NCBI GenBank assembly: GCA_030536995.1
Contig: JAUNOY010000013.1
Span: 1-64,000, forward strand
Reading direction: 5' to 3'
Source of the DNA: Eubacteriales bacterium
Lineage (GTDB): Bacteria > Bacillota > Clostridia > Lachnospirales > Lachnospiraceae
DNA length: 64,000 nt
Positions 1 through 7,058 of this stretch are shown in pieces; within the stretch, counting starts at the first letter, position 1; each line of letters starts with the position of its first letter. A program made the position numbers and the translations under genes. The notes below the pieces were generated by a model. The model did not search any database. It worked only from the letters and a program-made list of their open reading frames with translations, and was not told where the DNA came from.

Positions 1-86
1 TTATGACAATGCCAGGACTTCCTAAAGTACCGGCTGCAGAAAAAATCGACGTAGATGAAACAGGTAAGATTACAGGACTGTTCTAA
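1..86 (+). CDS. fhs: Formate--tetrahydrofolate ligase, C-terminal end (partial)
   Basis: Only the last 27 or so codons are in the window, ending in TAA at 84-86. The tail (TMPGLPKVPAAEKIDVDE, then TGKITGLF) matches the conserved C-terminus of formate--tetrahydrofolate ligase, the ATP-dependent enzyme that makes 10-formyl-THF from formate in the methyl branch of the Wood-Ljungdahl pathway. The gene runs off the left edge, so its domains cannot be checked. It is followed after 61 nt by fchA and then folD, the next two steps of the same branch, which supports the call. Confidence 0.85.
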   Translation, partial: MTMPGLPKVPAAEKIDVDETGKITGLF

Positions 87-147
87 CAGGCGGGAATATA
101 GACTGTTCTTTTGAAAAAAGGAATATACTGGAAAGGATTTTAGAGAT

Positions 148-777
148 ATGGGATTTTCAACAAGTACATGTACAGAATTTGTAGAGGTTTTGGCTTCTAA
201 AGCTCCGGTTCCGGGAGGCGGAGGTGCTTCTGCGCTGGTTGGTGCAGTTGGTACAGCTCTTGGAAATATGGTTGGAAGTTTAACAGTCGGCAAAAAGAAA
301 TATGCTGACGTTGAAGATGAAATGTATGAATTAAAGGCAAAATGCGACCAGTTGCAGAAGGATTTCCTTCGTCTGATCGAGCGTGATGCGGAAGTGTTTG
401 AGCCGTTATCCAAGGCTTATGGTATGCCAAAGGAGACAGAAGAAGAGAAAGCGGAAAAAGCGCGTGTTATGGAAATTGTGCTTAAGGATGCATGTTCTGT
501 TCCTATGGAAATCATGGAAAAATGTTGTGAAGCAATTGAACTGATTGTAGAGTTTGGTGCGAAGGGATCTAAGCTTGCTATCAGTGATGCGGGTGTTGGT
601 GCAGCTTTCTGCAAAGCGGCATTACAGGGTGCAAGCCTTAATGTTTACATCAATACCAAATCCATGGCTGACAGAGAATACGCAGAAGAATTAAACAAAA
701 AAGCAGATGCAATGCTTGAAAAATATACAAAGATTGCAGATGAAACTTTTGAAAGCGTACTTGGCAGATTAAAATAA
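148..777 (+). CDS. fchA: Methenyltetrahydrofolate cyclohydrolase, FchA type
   Basis: 209-residue cytosolic protein of the formiminotransferase-cyclodeaminase superfamily. It starts MGFSTSTCTEFVEVLASKAP and has the family's glycine-rich stretch PVPGGGGASALVGAVG near residues 21-36. Single-domain members of this length in acetogens act as 5,10-methenyl-THF cyclohydrolase, interconverting 10-formyl-THF and methenyl-THF. Its position between fhs and folD fits that role better than glutamate formiminotransferase or histidine degradation, for which there is no neighbour. An AAAGG motif about 11 nt upstream of ATG 148 is the likely ribosome binding site. The neighbouring FolD lacks cyclohydrolase residues, which makes this gene the probable sole source of the activity here. 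Confidence 0.88.
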   Translation: MGFSTSTCTEFVEVLASKAPVPGGGGASALVGAVGTALGNMVGSLTVGKKKYADVEDEMYELKAKCDQLQKDFLRLIERDAEVFEPLSKAYGMPKETEEEKAEKARVMEIVLKDACSVPMEIMEKCCEAIELIVEFGAKGSKLAISDAGVGAAFCKAALQGASLNVYINTKSMADREYAEELNKKADAMLEKYTKIADETFESVLGRLK

Positions 778-808
778 TATTTGATACCAGACAAAAGGAG
801 AACGAAAA

Positions 809-1663
809 ATGGCGAAACAGTTATTAGGCAAAGAAGTAACAGCCGCATTAAACGAAAAGATTAAAGCAAATGTAGCAGAACTTCAGGCAAAAGGAGTAAA
901 TCCTACACTTGGAATTATCCGTGTTGGCGAAAATCCAAGTGACATCTCCTATGAAAAAGGAGCAACAAAACGCTGCGAAACATTAGGCGTTGCATGTGAA
1001 AAATTCTTATTACCGGAAGATGTTTCTCAGGAAGAGCTTCTTGCAGTAATTGATAAAGTAAACAAAGACGACAGTATTCATGGTGTATTATTATTCCGTC
1101 CTCTTCCAAAACATTTGGATCAGGCAGTGATTGAAAATGCGCTTGCAGCAGAAAAAGACGTTGACTGTATGACAGATCTTTCCATGTCCGGTGTTTTCAC
1201 TGGTAAAAAAATCGGTTTCCCTCCATGTACACCACAGGCATGTATGGAGATTCTTGATCATTACGGAATCGACTGTACAGGTAAAAAGGCAGTTGTAATC
1301 GGAAGAAGCCTTGTAGTAGGCAAACCGGCTGCCATGATGCTTGTTAAGAAAAATGCAACTGTAACAATCTGCCACACAAGAACGGTTGATATGCCGTCTG
1401 TAGCTCGTGAAGCAGATATCATTATTGTAGCTGCAGGTCGTGCAGGTGTTGTAGGAGCTGAGTACGTAAGAGAAGGTCAGACTGTTATTGATGTAGGAAT
1501 CAATGTAAATGCAGAAGGCAAGCTCTGCGGTGACGTTGACTACGCGGCAGTAGAGCCGATCGTAGACGCTATTACGCCGGTACCGGGCGGTGTTGGAAGT
1601 GTAACAACATCCGTGCTTGTTGGCCATGTTGTAGAAGCTGCTATGAGAAAAGTAAACGCATAA
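809..1663 (+). CDS. folD: Methylenetetrahydrofolate dehydrogenase (FolD family), cyclohydrolase site degenerate
   Basis: 284 residues, the normal FolD length, with an N-terminal catalytic domain and a C-terminal Rossmann domain (VVIGRSLVVGKPAAMML near residues 162-178). It oxidises or reduces methylene-/methenyl-THF with a nicotinamide cofactor. Usual bifunctional FolD has Y-x3-K in the active site. Here Y48 is kept but the Lys position is A52. The usual Gln of the GxLVQLPLP motif is F96 (GVLLFRPLP), while the Asp of KDVD is kept (D119). I infer that cyclohydrolase activity is lost and supplied by the adjacent FchA, leaving a dehydrogenase-only enzyme. A strong Shine-Dalgarno (AAAAGGAG) precedes ATG 809. 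A hairpin terminator follows. Confidence 0.9.
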   Translation: MAKQLLGKEVTAALNEKIKANVAELQAKGVNPTLGIIRVGENPSDISYEKGATKRCETLGVACEKFLLPEDVSQEELLAVIDKVNKDDSIHGVLLFRPLPKHLDQAVIENALAAEKDVDCMTDLSMSGVFTGKKIGFPPCTPQACMEILDHYGIDCTGKKAVVIGRSLVVGKPAAMMLVKKNATVTICHTRTVDMPSVAREADIIIVAAGRAGVVGAEYVREGQTVIDVGINVNAEGKLCGDVDYAAVEPIVDAITPVPGGVGSVTTSVLVGHVVEAAMRKVNA

Positions 1664-1691
1664 GCATATTCGCTATATAATTGACCTTTGA

Positions 1692-1752
1692 AAAAGCAGT
1701 CGCTGTGAATTGCAAAATGAGTAATCATTTGCATGAAGCAGCGACTGCTTTT
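1692..1752 (+). terminator. Rho-independent-like terminator after folD
   Basis: A 14-bp perfect stem (1692-1705 with 1739-1752) encloses a second smaller inverted repeat. The 3' arm ends in TTTT and continues TTTTGTGTTT. It lies 28 nt after the folD stop and closes the fhs-fchA-folD unit. Confidence 0.75.
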
Positions 1753-1810
1753 GTGTTTCGAAAGTTTTTGGGAACCACATAATATCAGTTACTCAAAGAA
1801 AATGAAATAA

Positions 1811-1855
1811 ACAGTATATAACACTTGACAACAGTTTCACACTGTTATATACTGT
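1811..1855. promoter_or_regulatory. Nested palindromic operator over the gntR promoter
   Basis: Two perfect 13-bp inverted repeats (ACAGTATATAACA at 1811-1823 and TGTTATATACTGT at 1843-1855) flank the -35 box. A second 6-bp dyad, AACAGT-N5-ACTGTT (1830-1846), sits between them. The right arm covers the -10 box. This is the expected layout for autorepression by the YtrA-type GntR regulator encoded 49 nt downstream. Confidence 0.7.
1825..1853 (+). promoter_or_regulatory. SigA-type promoter of the gntR-ABC operon
   Basis: TTGACA at 1825-1830 and TATACT at 1848-1853 are separated by 17 nt. Predicted transcription starts near 1860, giving a leader of about 45 nt before ATG 1904. Both boxes are embedded in the palindromic operator. 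Confidence 0.75.
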
Positions 1856-1903
1856 TTGCATCGGATGGAGTGATCATACATCTGATACCGAAGGAGGGCT
1901 CCT

Positions 1904-2275
1904 ATGAAAATTATTATTAACCATTCCTCCATGCAGCCGATTTACGAACAGGTTTCCGATCAGATTAAGGCTCTGGTGATTGACGGGACTTTGAAGGAAC
2001 AGGAAATGCTTCCCTCTGTCAGATCTCTTTCCAGAGAACTGAAAATCAGCGCACTGACTGTGAAAAAGGCTTATGACTATCTGGAAGAGCAGGGATTTGT
2101 AATGACTGTCCACGGAAAAGGCAGCTTCATTACCAATGCGAATCAGGGGCTTCTTATGGAGGAGCGACGTAAGGAAGTAGAAGCGGATTTAGAGCAGGCG
2201 ATCCGGAAGGGACGCGCATGCGGACTGACCGATGAGGAAATCCGTGAAGTATTTGAACTGATTATGGAGGATTAA
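1904..2275 (+). CDS. GntR family transcriptional regulator, YtrA-like
   Basis: 123 residues: an N-terminal winged helix-turn-helix (about residues 8-75; PIYEQVSDQIKALVIDG, then LPSVRSLSRELKISALTVKKA) and only a short C-terminal helical tail. That small size is typical of the YtrA subgroup, which usually represses a downstream ABC transporter. Here the ABC ATPase starts 2 nt after the stop and the permease overlaps that. A GGAGGG motif precedes ATG 1904. The palindrome over its promoter suggests autoregulation. The inducing signal is unknown; in related systems it is often a cell-envelope antibiotic. Confidence 0.88.
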   Translation: MKIIINHSSMQPIYEQVSDQIKALVIDGTLKEQEMLPSVRSLSRELKISALTVKKAYDYLEEQGFVMTVHGKGSFITNANQGLLMEERRKEVEADLEQAIRKGRACGLTDEEIREVFELIMED

Positions 2276-2277
2276 CC

Positions 2278-3129
2278 ATGTTAGCAGAATTAATTGGTGC
2301 AAAAAAAGATTACGGAAAGTTTCAGCTTGACTGTTCCTTTCAGGTGAAAGGAGGCTCTGTGATTGGATTGATTGGTGCAAATGGAGCAGGGAAGAGTACG
2401 ACCTTTAAGCTGCTCCTGGATCTGATCCGTCCCTCAGGTGGCGAAGTCAGAGTTTTCGGAAAAAATGCCGGGGAACTTACTACGGAGGAAAAGGAAAAAA
2501 TCGGGGTAGTTCTCTCGGACAGTATGTTCAGTAATTATCTCGATATCCGGGCAATCGCGCCTGTTATGGAAGGGCTGTATCATAATTTTGATAAAAAAAG
2601 TTTTCTGGAACAATGCAGCCGTTTTGCGCTGCCACTGGATAAAAAACTGAAAGAATTTTCAACAGGTATGAAGGCAAAATTGAAAGTGCTTTTGGCTTTA
2701 AGTCATGGCGCGGAGCTTCTGATTCTTGATGAACCGACAGCTGGGCTCGATGTAGTTGCAAGAGATGAGATTCTGGATCTTCTTCGAGATTTTATGGAGA
2801 CAGAGGGACGGGCAATTTTGATCAGCTCTCATATTTCCACAGACCTGGAGGGGTTATGCGATGAAATCTATATGATTGATCAGGGAAGAATCATCCTGAA
2901 AGAAGAAACGGATGTACTTCTTGATACTTATGGAATACTGAAAGTGGATGAAGCTTCTTATACATCATTGGATCGGAAATATTTGTTGCGTGTAAAAAAA
3001 GAAAGCTTTGGTTACCGCTGTCTGACAAATGAAAAGAATTACTATATGGAAAATTATCCAAAGCTTACAATGGAAAAAAGTTCTCTGGATGATATTATCT
3101 TTATGGTTGTAAAGGGGGATACATTATGA
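2278..3129 (+). CDS. ABC transporter ATP-binding protein
   Basis: 283-residue nucleotide-binding subunit. Walker A GANGAGKST is at about residues 33-41, a degenerate signature (FSTGMKAKL) follows, and Walker B is LLILDEPTAGLD. It starts just after the gntR stop and overlaps the permease gene by the ATGA arrangement, so the three are translationally coupled. The C-terminal 60-70 residues past the H-loop are an extra accessory region seen in YtrB/CcmA-like ATPases. It should energise export or another movement of an unknown substrate through the 3126-3800 permease. The GntR/YtrA context suggests a stress-responsive exporter; no substrate is assigned. Confidence 0.88.
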   Translation: MLAELIGAKKDYGKFQLDCSFQVKGGSVIGLIGANGAGKSTTFKLLLDLIRPSGGEVRVFGKNAGELTTEEKEKIGVVLSDSMFSNYLDIRAIAPVMEGLYHNFDKKSFLEQCSRFALPLDKKLKEFSTGMKAKLKVLLALSHGAELLILDEPTAGLDVVARDEILDLLRDFMETEGRAILISSHISTDLEGLCDEIYMIDQGRIILKEETDVLLDTYGILKVDEASYTSLDRKYLLRVKKESFGYRCLTNEKNYYMENYPKLTMEKSSLDDIIFMVVKGDTL

Positions 3130-3800
3130 AGGGGTTGTTACGAAAAGACTGGGAAATTATTGCATTAAATAAAAGATTTTTTCTTGTTGTGCTTCTTATG
3201 GCCCTGTTTATTACTTTTTCAGGGACAGATGCAACCTTTATACAGACCTACCTTGCGTTTATGGCACTTTTTATGGTACTGAACAGTATATCTTATGATG
3301 AGATGGATAATGGAATGGCATATCTGATGTCGTTGCCGGTATCCAGAAAAACTTATGTGAAAGAAAAATATCTCCTGATCTGCATTTGTGTTGGAGTTGT
3401 CAGTATTTTGGGAAGTGTTTTGGCATTTTTTATCAACAGTACTAAGACTTCTCCTGTCGCCATCGAAGAACTCGGCCTGTCTTTTCTGATCAGTCTGATA
3501 AGTACGCTGATTTTTTCAGCAATTTTACTTCCTATGGTGATAAAATTCGGACCGGACAAGGGAAGGATTGCAATAGGAATTGTATGCGCAGGAATTTTTG
3601 GCAGTATTCTTCTGCTGGGCAAGTTAAAAGACGTTTTTCTGCTGAAAGACAAATTGAACCGCGTTGATACAGCAGTTACAGCATTTGTAGATGGGGCAGG
3701 TCCTGTTGTCATGACAGCAGCAACCGTTCTGATTTGTGCGGCAGTTTTACTGACTTCCTATTTTTTCAGCACCCGCATTATGCAGAAGAAGGAGTTTTAG
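3126..3800 (+). CDS. ABC-2 type transporter permease
   Basis: 224-residue hydrophobic protein with about six predicted membrane segments and no ATPase motif. It begins MKGLLRKDWEIIALNKRFF, the usual cytoplasmic opening of ABC-2 permeases, then alternates hydrophobic spans with short charged loops and ends in the basic tail MQKKEF. The start overlaps the ATPase stop by 4 nt. It is the membrane partner of the preceding ATPase under the GntR regulator. Substrate unknown. Confidence 0.82.
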   Translation: MKGLLRKDWEIIALNKRFFLVVLLMALFITFSGTDATFIQTYLAFMALFMVLNSISYDEMDNGMAYLMSLPVSRKTYVKEKYLLICICVGVVSILGSVLAFFINSTKTSPVAIEELGLSFLISLISTLIFSAILLPMVIKFGPDKGRIAIGIVCAGIFGSILLLGKLKDVFLLKDKLNRVDTAVTAFVDGAGPVVMTAATVLICAAVLLTSYFFSTRIMQKKEF

Positions 3801-3838
3801 TTTTACGGATAGGATGGATACAAATAAAGGAGAGATAA

Positions 3839-4939
3839 ATGAAAAAAAATCAGATTTATATAAAATCGGGCAAGGACTACAGGGGAATGACTGTAGAATT
3901 GTTGGAAACGTGCCGACTTTCGGAGCTTATAGGAGAGAAAGAAAAACGTATCGGTATTAAGCCTAACCTGGTAGCTCCCATGGAAGCATCATGGGGAGGA
4001 ACGACTCATCCGGAAATTGTTGACGGAATCCTTGAATATCTCAAAAAGCAGGGATTTTCCAATATTGTTGTAATGGAAGGCTCCTGGGTGGGAGATAAAA
4101 CAGAAGAAGCCTATGAAGTCTGTGGATTTAAAGAAATCTGTGAAAAACATGAGGTTCCGTTTCGGGATATGCAAAAAGACAGAGGCTTTATCAGAGATTG
4201 TGCGGGGATGGAACTTAAGCTTTGCGAAACAGTGGAAAACATTGATTTTCTCATCAATGTACCTGTGCTGAAGGGACATTGTCAAACGAAGATTACCTGT
4301 GCTTTAAAAAATATGAAGGGGTTGATTCCTAATTCTGAGAAACGCCGTTTCCATGCTCTTGGACTTCATAAGCCTATTGCTTATCTGAATATGGGAATCC
4401 GTCAGGATTTTATAGTTGTTGATAACATCTGCGGAGATCTCGATTTCGAGGATGGAGGAAATCCTGTGGAAATGAATCGTATTTTTGCAGGAAGAGACCC
4501 TGTGCTTATGGATGCTCTTGTCTGTGAGATGATGCATTATTCTGTTTCAGATGTGCCCTATGTAGAGCTTGCTGCAGAGCTTGGCGCCGGATGTGCAGAT
4601 ACAAAAAAAGCAGAGATTATATATCTGGATGAAGGGGCGAAAAAAGAGATTCCATGCTCCAGAAAGGTAGTGGAACTGGAAGATGCAGTAGAAGAGGTGG
4701 AATCCTGTTCTGCCTGCTATGGATGTCTGATTCCTGCCCTGGAAATGCTGAAACAGGACGGGATGTTAGAAAGGCTTAATGAAAAAGTCTCAATTGGGCA
4801 GGGATACCGAAATAAAGAGGGGATACTCGGTATTGGAAGCTGTACTTCCCGTTTTCGTCACACTCTGAAAGGTTGTCCGCCGACAGAAGAAGAGATTTAT
4901 CATTTTTTGAAAGAATATATCACAAAGGGAGAGGCATAA
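3839..4939 (+). CDS. DUF362 domain-containing protein
   Basis: 366 residues. Residues about 35-270 show the DUF362 pattern: IKPNLV, a THPEIVDGI segment, VPVLKGH and ALKNMKGLIP. Unlike many DUF362 proteins there is no C-terminal pair of 4Fe-4S ferredoxin motifs. A small cysteine cluster (SCSACYGC) lies near residues 287-294, and CTS and GCPP follow near the end. The biochemical function of the family is unsettled. AAAGGAGAG gives a good ribosome site for ATG 3839. It lies 38 nt after the ABC permease and may share its transcript, but no functional link is evident. Confidence 0.8.
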   Translation: MKKNQIYIKSGKDYRGMTVELLETCRLSELIGEKEKRIGIKPNLVAPMEASWGGTTHPEIVDGILEYLKKQGFSNIVVMEGSWVGDKTEEAYEVCGFKEICEKHEVPFRDMQKDRGFIRDCAGMELKLCETVENIDFLINVPVLKGHCQTKITCALKNMKGLIPNSEKRRFHALGLHKPIAYLNMGIRQDFIVVDNICGDLDFEDGGNPVEMNRIFAGRDPVLMDALVCEMMHYSVSDVPYVELAAELGAGCADTKKAEIIYLDEGAKKEIPCSRKVVELEDAVEEVESCSACYGCLIPALEMLKQDGMLERLNEKVSIGQGYRNKEGILGIGSCTSRFRHTLKGCPPTEEEIYHFLKEYITKGEA

Positions 4940-4949
4940 GCCTCTCTCT
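4925..4949. terminator. Hairpin between convergent DUF362 and kinase-like genes
   Basis: An 11-bp stem with one G-U pair (AAGGGAGAGGC with GCCTCTCTCTT) and the DUF362 stop codon in its 4-nt loop. It sits between two convergent genes and could terminate both, though the U-run is short. Confidence 0.5.
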
Positions 4950-4953
4950 TTGT

Positions 4954-5544
4954 TCATAACATAGCACTTTTAATCATCTGTACAATCTGTTCCCGGGTAA
5001 ACCGGCTGCTGTCAATACAAAGATTGTACTGATCCATTTTCGTCCATTTTTTATCAGTGAAGTATTCATAATAGGTACGGCGTTCTTTATCTACTTTTCG
5101 AATAAGTTTTTCTACGCTTCGCTCTTCCCGTCCGGTTCGTTTCATAATTGTCTGTACACGGTATTCAAAGGGGGCATAGATAAAAATATTTAAAGCTCTG
5201 TCTCCCAGAATATGGTTTGCACAGCGTCCGACAATGACGCAGTCTTCTTTTTCTGCCAGATTAACAATGATTTTTCTCTGCAGGTCATAGAGAACATCAT
5301 TCATCGGTATGAAATGGTAATCGCTGTCCAACTGCAGTTCATGATCAATAGGGAAACGCCACTGGTTTGCCTTTCTCTCATCTACCTTTGCAAGGGTGTC
5401 GAAGGGGATATCCTTTTCTTTTGCTGCAATCTCGATTAATTCCTTATCATAAAAAGAAAATCCCAGTTCCTCTGCAAGAGCCTTACCGATAATACGTCCG
5501 TTACTTCCGAGCATTCTGTTGATTGCAATTACACGTTTACTCAT
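4954..5544 (-). CDS. Cytidylate kinase-like family protein
   Basis: 196 residues. The N-terminus MSKRVIAINRMLGSNGRIIG corresponds to the P-loop region of cytidylate-kinase-like proteins, followed by AEELGFSFYDKELIEIAA and a VGRCANHIL segment. Members of this family are common in Clostridia, but their nucleotide substrate is not established and they are distinct from essential Cmk. It reads from the minus strand, with GGGAGG upstream of ATG 5544, and converges on the DUF362 gene. The 208-nt region upstream (5545-5752) is AT-rich and divergent to the molybdenum hydroxylase operon. Confidence 0.8.
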   Translation of the reverse strand: MSKRVIAINRMLGSNGRIIGKALAEELGFSFYDKELIEIAAKEKDIPFDTLAKVDERKANQWRFPIDHELQLDSDYHFIPMNDVLYDLQRKIIVNLAEKEDCVIVGRCANHILGDRALNIFIYAPFEYRVQTIMKRTGREERSVEKLIRKVDKERRTYYEYFTDKKWTKMDQYNLCIDSSRFTREQIVQMIKSAML

Positions 5545-5704
5545 ATTCTATACCTCCCTTATTCTATGTGAAAATATATGAATAGTAAAACTCTTTTGTT
5601 AATTATAACATAATATACAGAAAAATACCAGAAAAACCTCCACAAAATGCCTATATTTTCTGCATACAACATAATTTTTTTGTATGGCCTTTACTTTTTT
5701 TGAG

Positions 5705-5734
5705 TAGACATTTTCTGTTTATATATGATACAAT
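5705..5734 (+). promoter_or_regulatory. Putative promoter of the molybdenum hydroxylase operon
   Basis: TAGACA at 5705-5710 and TACAAT at 5729-5734 are 18 nt apart. Just upstream is a 7-bp inverted repeat, CATACAA with TTGTATG (5663-5686), that could bind a regulator. Nothing else is recognised in the 208-nt divergent intergenic region. Confidence 0.5.
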
Positions 5735-5779
5735 ATAACCAATAATGCTATTTTGTATTTGAGAAAGAAAGGATTACAA

Positions 5780-6598
5780 ATGCTGAAAATCAAAAGCTAT
5801 GTAAAAGTAAACAGCCTGGCGGAAGCTTATGAGCTGAATCAGAAAAAATCAGCCTGTATTCTCGGTGGAATGGTATGGCTGAAAATGGGAAACAGAGCGG
5901 TATCAACCGCTATTGATCTCTCCGGACTGGGGTTGGATTCCATTCAGGAACTGGAAGATGAATTTGTCATCGGCTGTATGACGCCGCTGCATGATCTGGA
6001 AATAAATGAAGCTCTTAATACATATACAAACGGCGCAGTAAAAGAGAGTCTTCGCCATATTGTCGGCATACAATTCCGAAACTGTGCTACGGTAGGCGGA
6101 AGCCTATGGGGAAGATACGGCTTTTCTGATGTTCTTACCATGTTCCTGGGAATGGAAACCTGGGTGGAACTTTATAATGCAGGGCGTGTTCCTCTTACGG
6201 AATTTGTAAACAGGAAGAAGGATAATGATATTCTGGTGAATGTAATTGTCAAAAAAGTTCCGATTTCTATTTGCTACTTAAGTCAGAGAAATTCGAAGGC
6301 AGATTTCCCGGTGTTGACTCTTGCAGCCTCTGTGATTGACGGAGATGCCCGTACTGTAATCGGTGCAAGACCTGGCCGTGCGGTAATTGTAGAAGATGAA
6401 ATGGGGATTTTGAAAAATTTTGTAAACAGAAGACCGGAGCATCAGAAAGAAGCGATCGAGGCATTTGCACAGTATGCGTCTGAACATGTGATCACAGATA
6501 AAAATATGCGTGCATCCAAAGAATACAGAAGTCTTCTTGTAAAGGTTCTGACAAAAAGAGCATGGGAAGCAGTAGGGGGGATGAAATATGAATATTAG
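5780..6598 (+). CDS. Molybdenum hydroxylase (xanthine dehydrogenase family), FAD-binding subunit
   Basis: 272 residues from ATG 5780, chosen because AGAAAGAAAGGA lies just upstream and conserved sequence begins at MLKIKSYVKV. An in-frame start 27 nt earlier would be non-conserved. The CO dehydrogenase/xanthine dehydrogenase FAD fold is shown by GGMVWLKMG (residues about 30-38) and FRNCATVGGSLWGRYGFSD, equivalent to the usual IRNxATxGGN loop. It passes electrons from the 2Fe-2S subunit to FAD and on to an acceptor. The FAD loops depart from the classical AGGTNL and GGNI patterns, so cofactor use should not be taken for granted. It overlaps the next gene by 11 nt. Confidence 0.85.
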   Translation: MLKIKSYVKVNSLAEAYELNQKKSACILGGMVWLKMGNRAVSTAIDLSGLGLDSIQELEDEFVIGCMTPLHDLEINEALNTYTNGAVKESLRHIVGIQFRNCATVGGSLWGRYGFSDVLTMFLGMETWVELYNAGRVPLTEFVNRKKDNDILVNVIVKKVPISICYLSQRNSKADFPVLTLAASVIDGDARTVIGARPGRAVIVEDEMGILKNFVNRRPEHQKEAIEAFAQYASEHVITDKNMRASKEYRSLLVKVLTKRAWEAVGGMKYEY

Positions 6599-7058
6599 TT
6601 TTTGGCTGAACGGCGTATACCGTCATGAGGAAGTGAATCCGGATATGCTACTCCTTGATTTTCTTCGTGAAAACGGATGTCCAAGTGTAAAGAGAGGCTG
6701 TGAAACAGCCAACTGCGGTCTTTGTACTGTACTGATGGATGGGAAGCCGATTCTTTCCTGTTCCACTCTTGCAGCTCGTGCAGAAGGAAAAAAAATTGTA
6801 ACTCTTGAGGGGCTTCAGAGGGAAGCGAAGGAATTCGGAAGCTTCATGGCAAATGAAGGTGCAGAGCAGTGCGGTTTCTGCAATCCGGGCTTTATCATGA
6901 ATGTATTTGCTATGCTGCAGGAATTAAAAGATCCGACAGAAGAAGAAATTAAAGAATATCTTGCCGGAAATCTTTGTCGCTGTTCTGGCTTTGTTTCCCA
7001 GACAAGAAGCATTCAGAAGTTTTTGAAGTACAAGAAAGCACAGGAGGGCGGAGAATGA
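6588..7058 (+). CDS. Molybdenum hydroxylase, 2Fe-2S subunit
   Basis: 156 residues carrying the two 2Fe-2S clusters of the family. The N-terminal plant-type ferredoxin cysteines are in KRGCETANCGLCTVLMDG with a later SC. The C-terminal all-helical domain has CGFCNPGFIM and LCRCSG. The length is normal. It shuttles electrons between the molybdopterin and FAD subunits. It overlaps the FAD-subunit gene by 11 nt and shares ATGA with the large-subunit gene, so the three should be made in a fixed ratio. Confidence 0.92.
   Translation: MNISFWLNGVYRHEEVNPDMLLLDFLRENGCPSVKRGCETANCGLCTVLMDGKPILSCSTLAARAEGKKIVTLEGLQREAKEFGSFMANEGAEQCGFCNPGFIMNVFAMLQELKDPTEEEIKEYLAGNLCRCSGFVSQTRSIQKFLKYKKAQEGGE

Noticed and set aside
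1091-1627. 178-codon minus-strand ORF opposite folD
   Set aside because: Cys/Tyr/Ser-rich composition is typical of antisense reading; no ribosome site or homologous motif.
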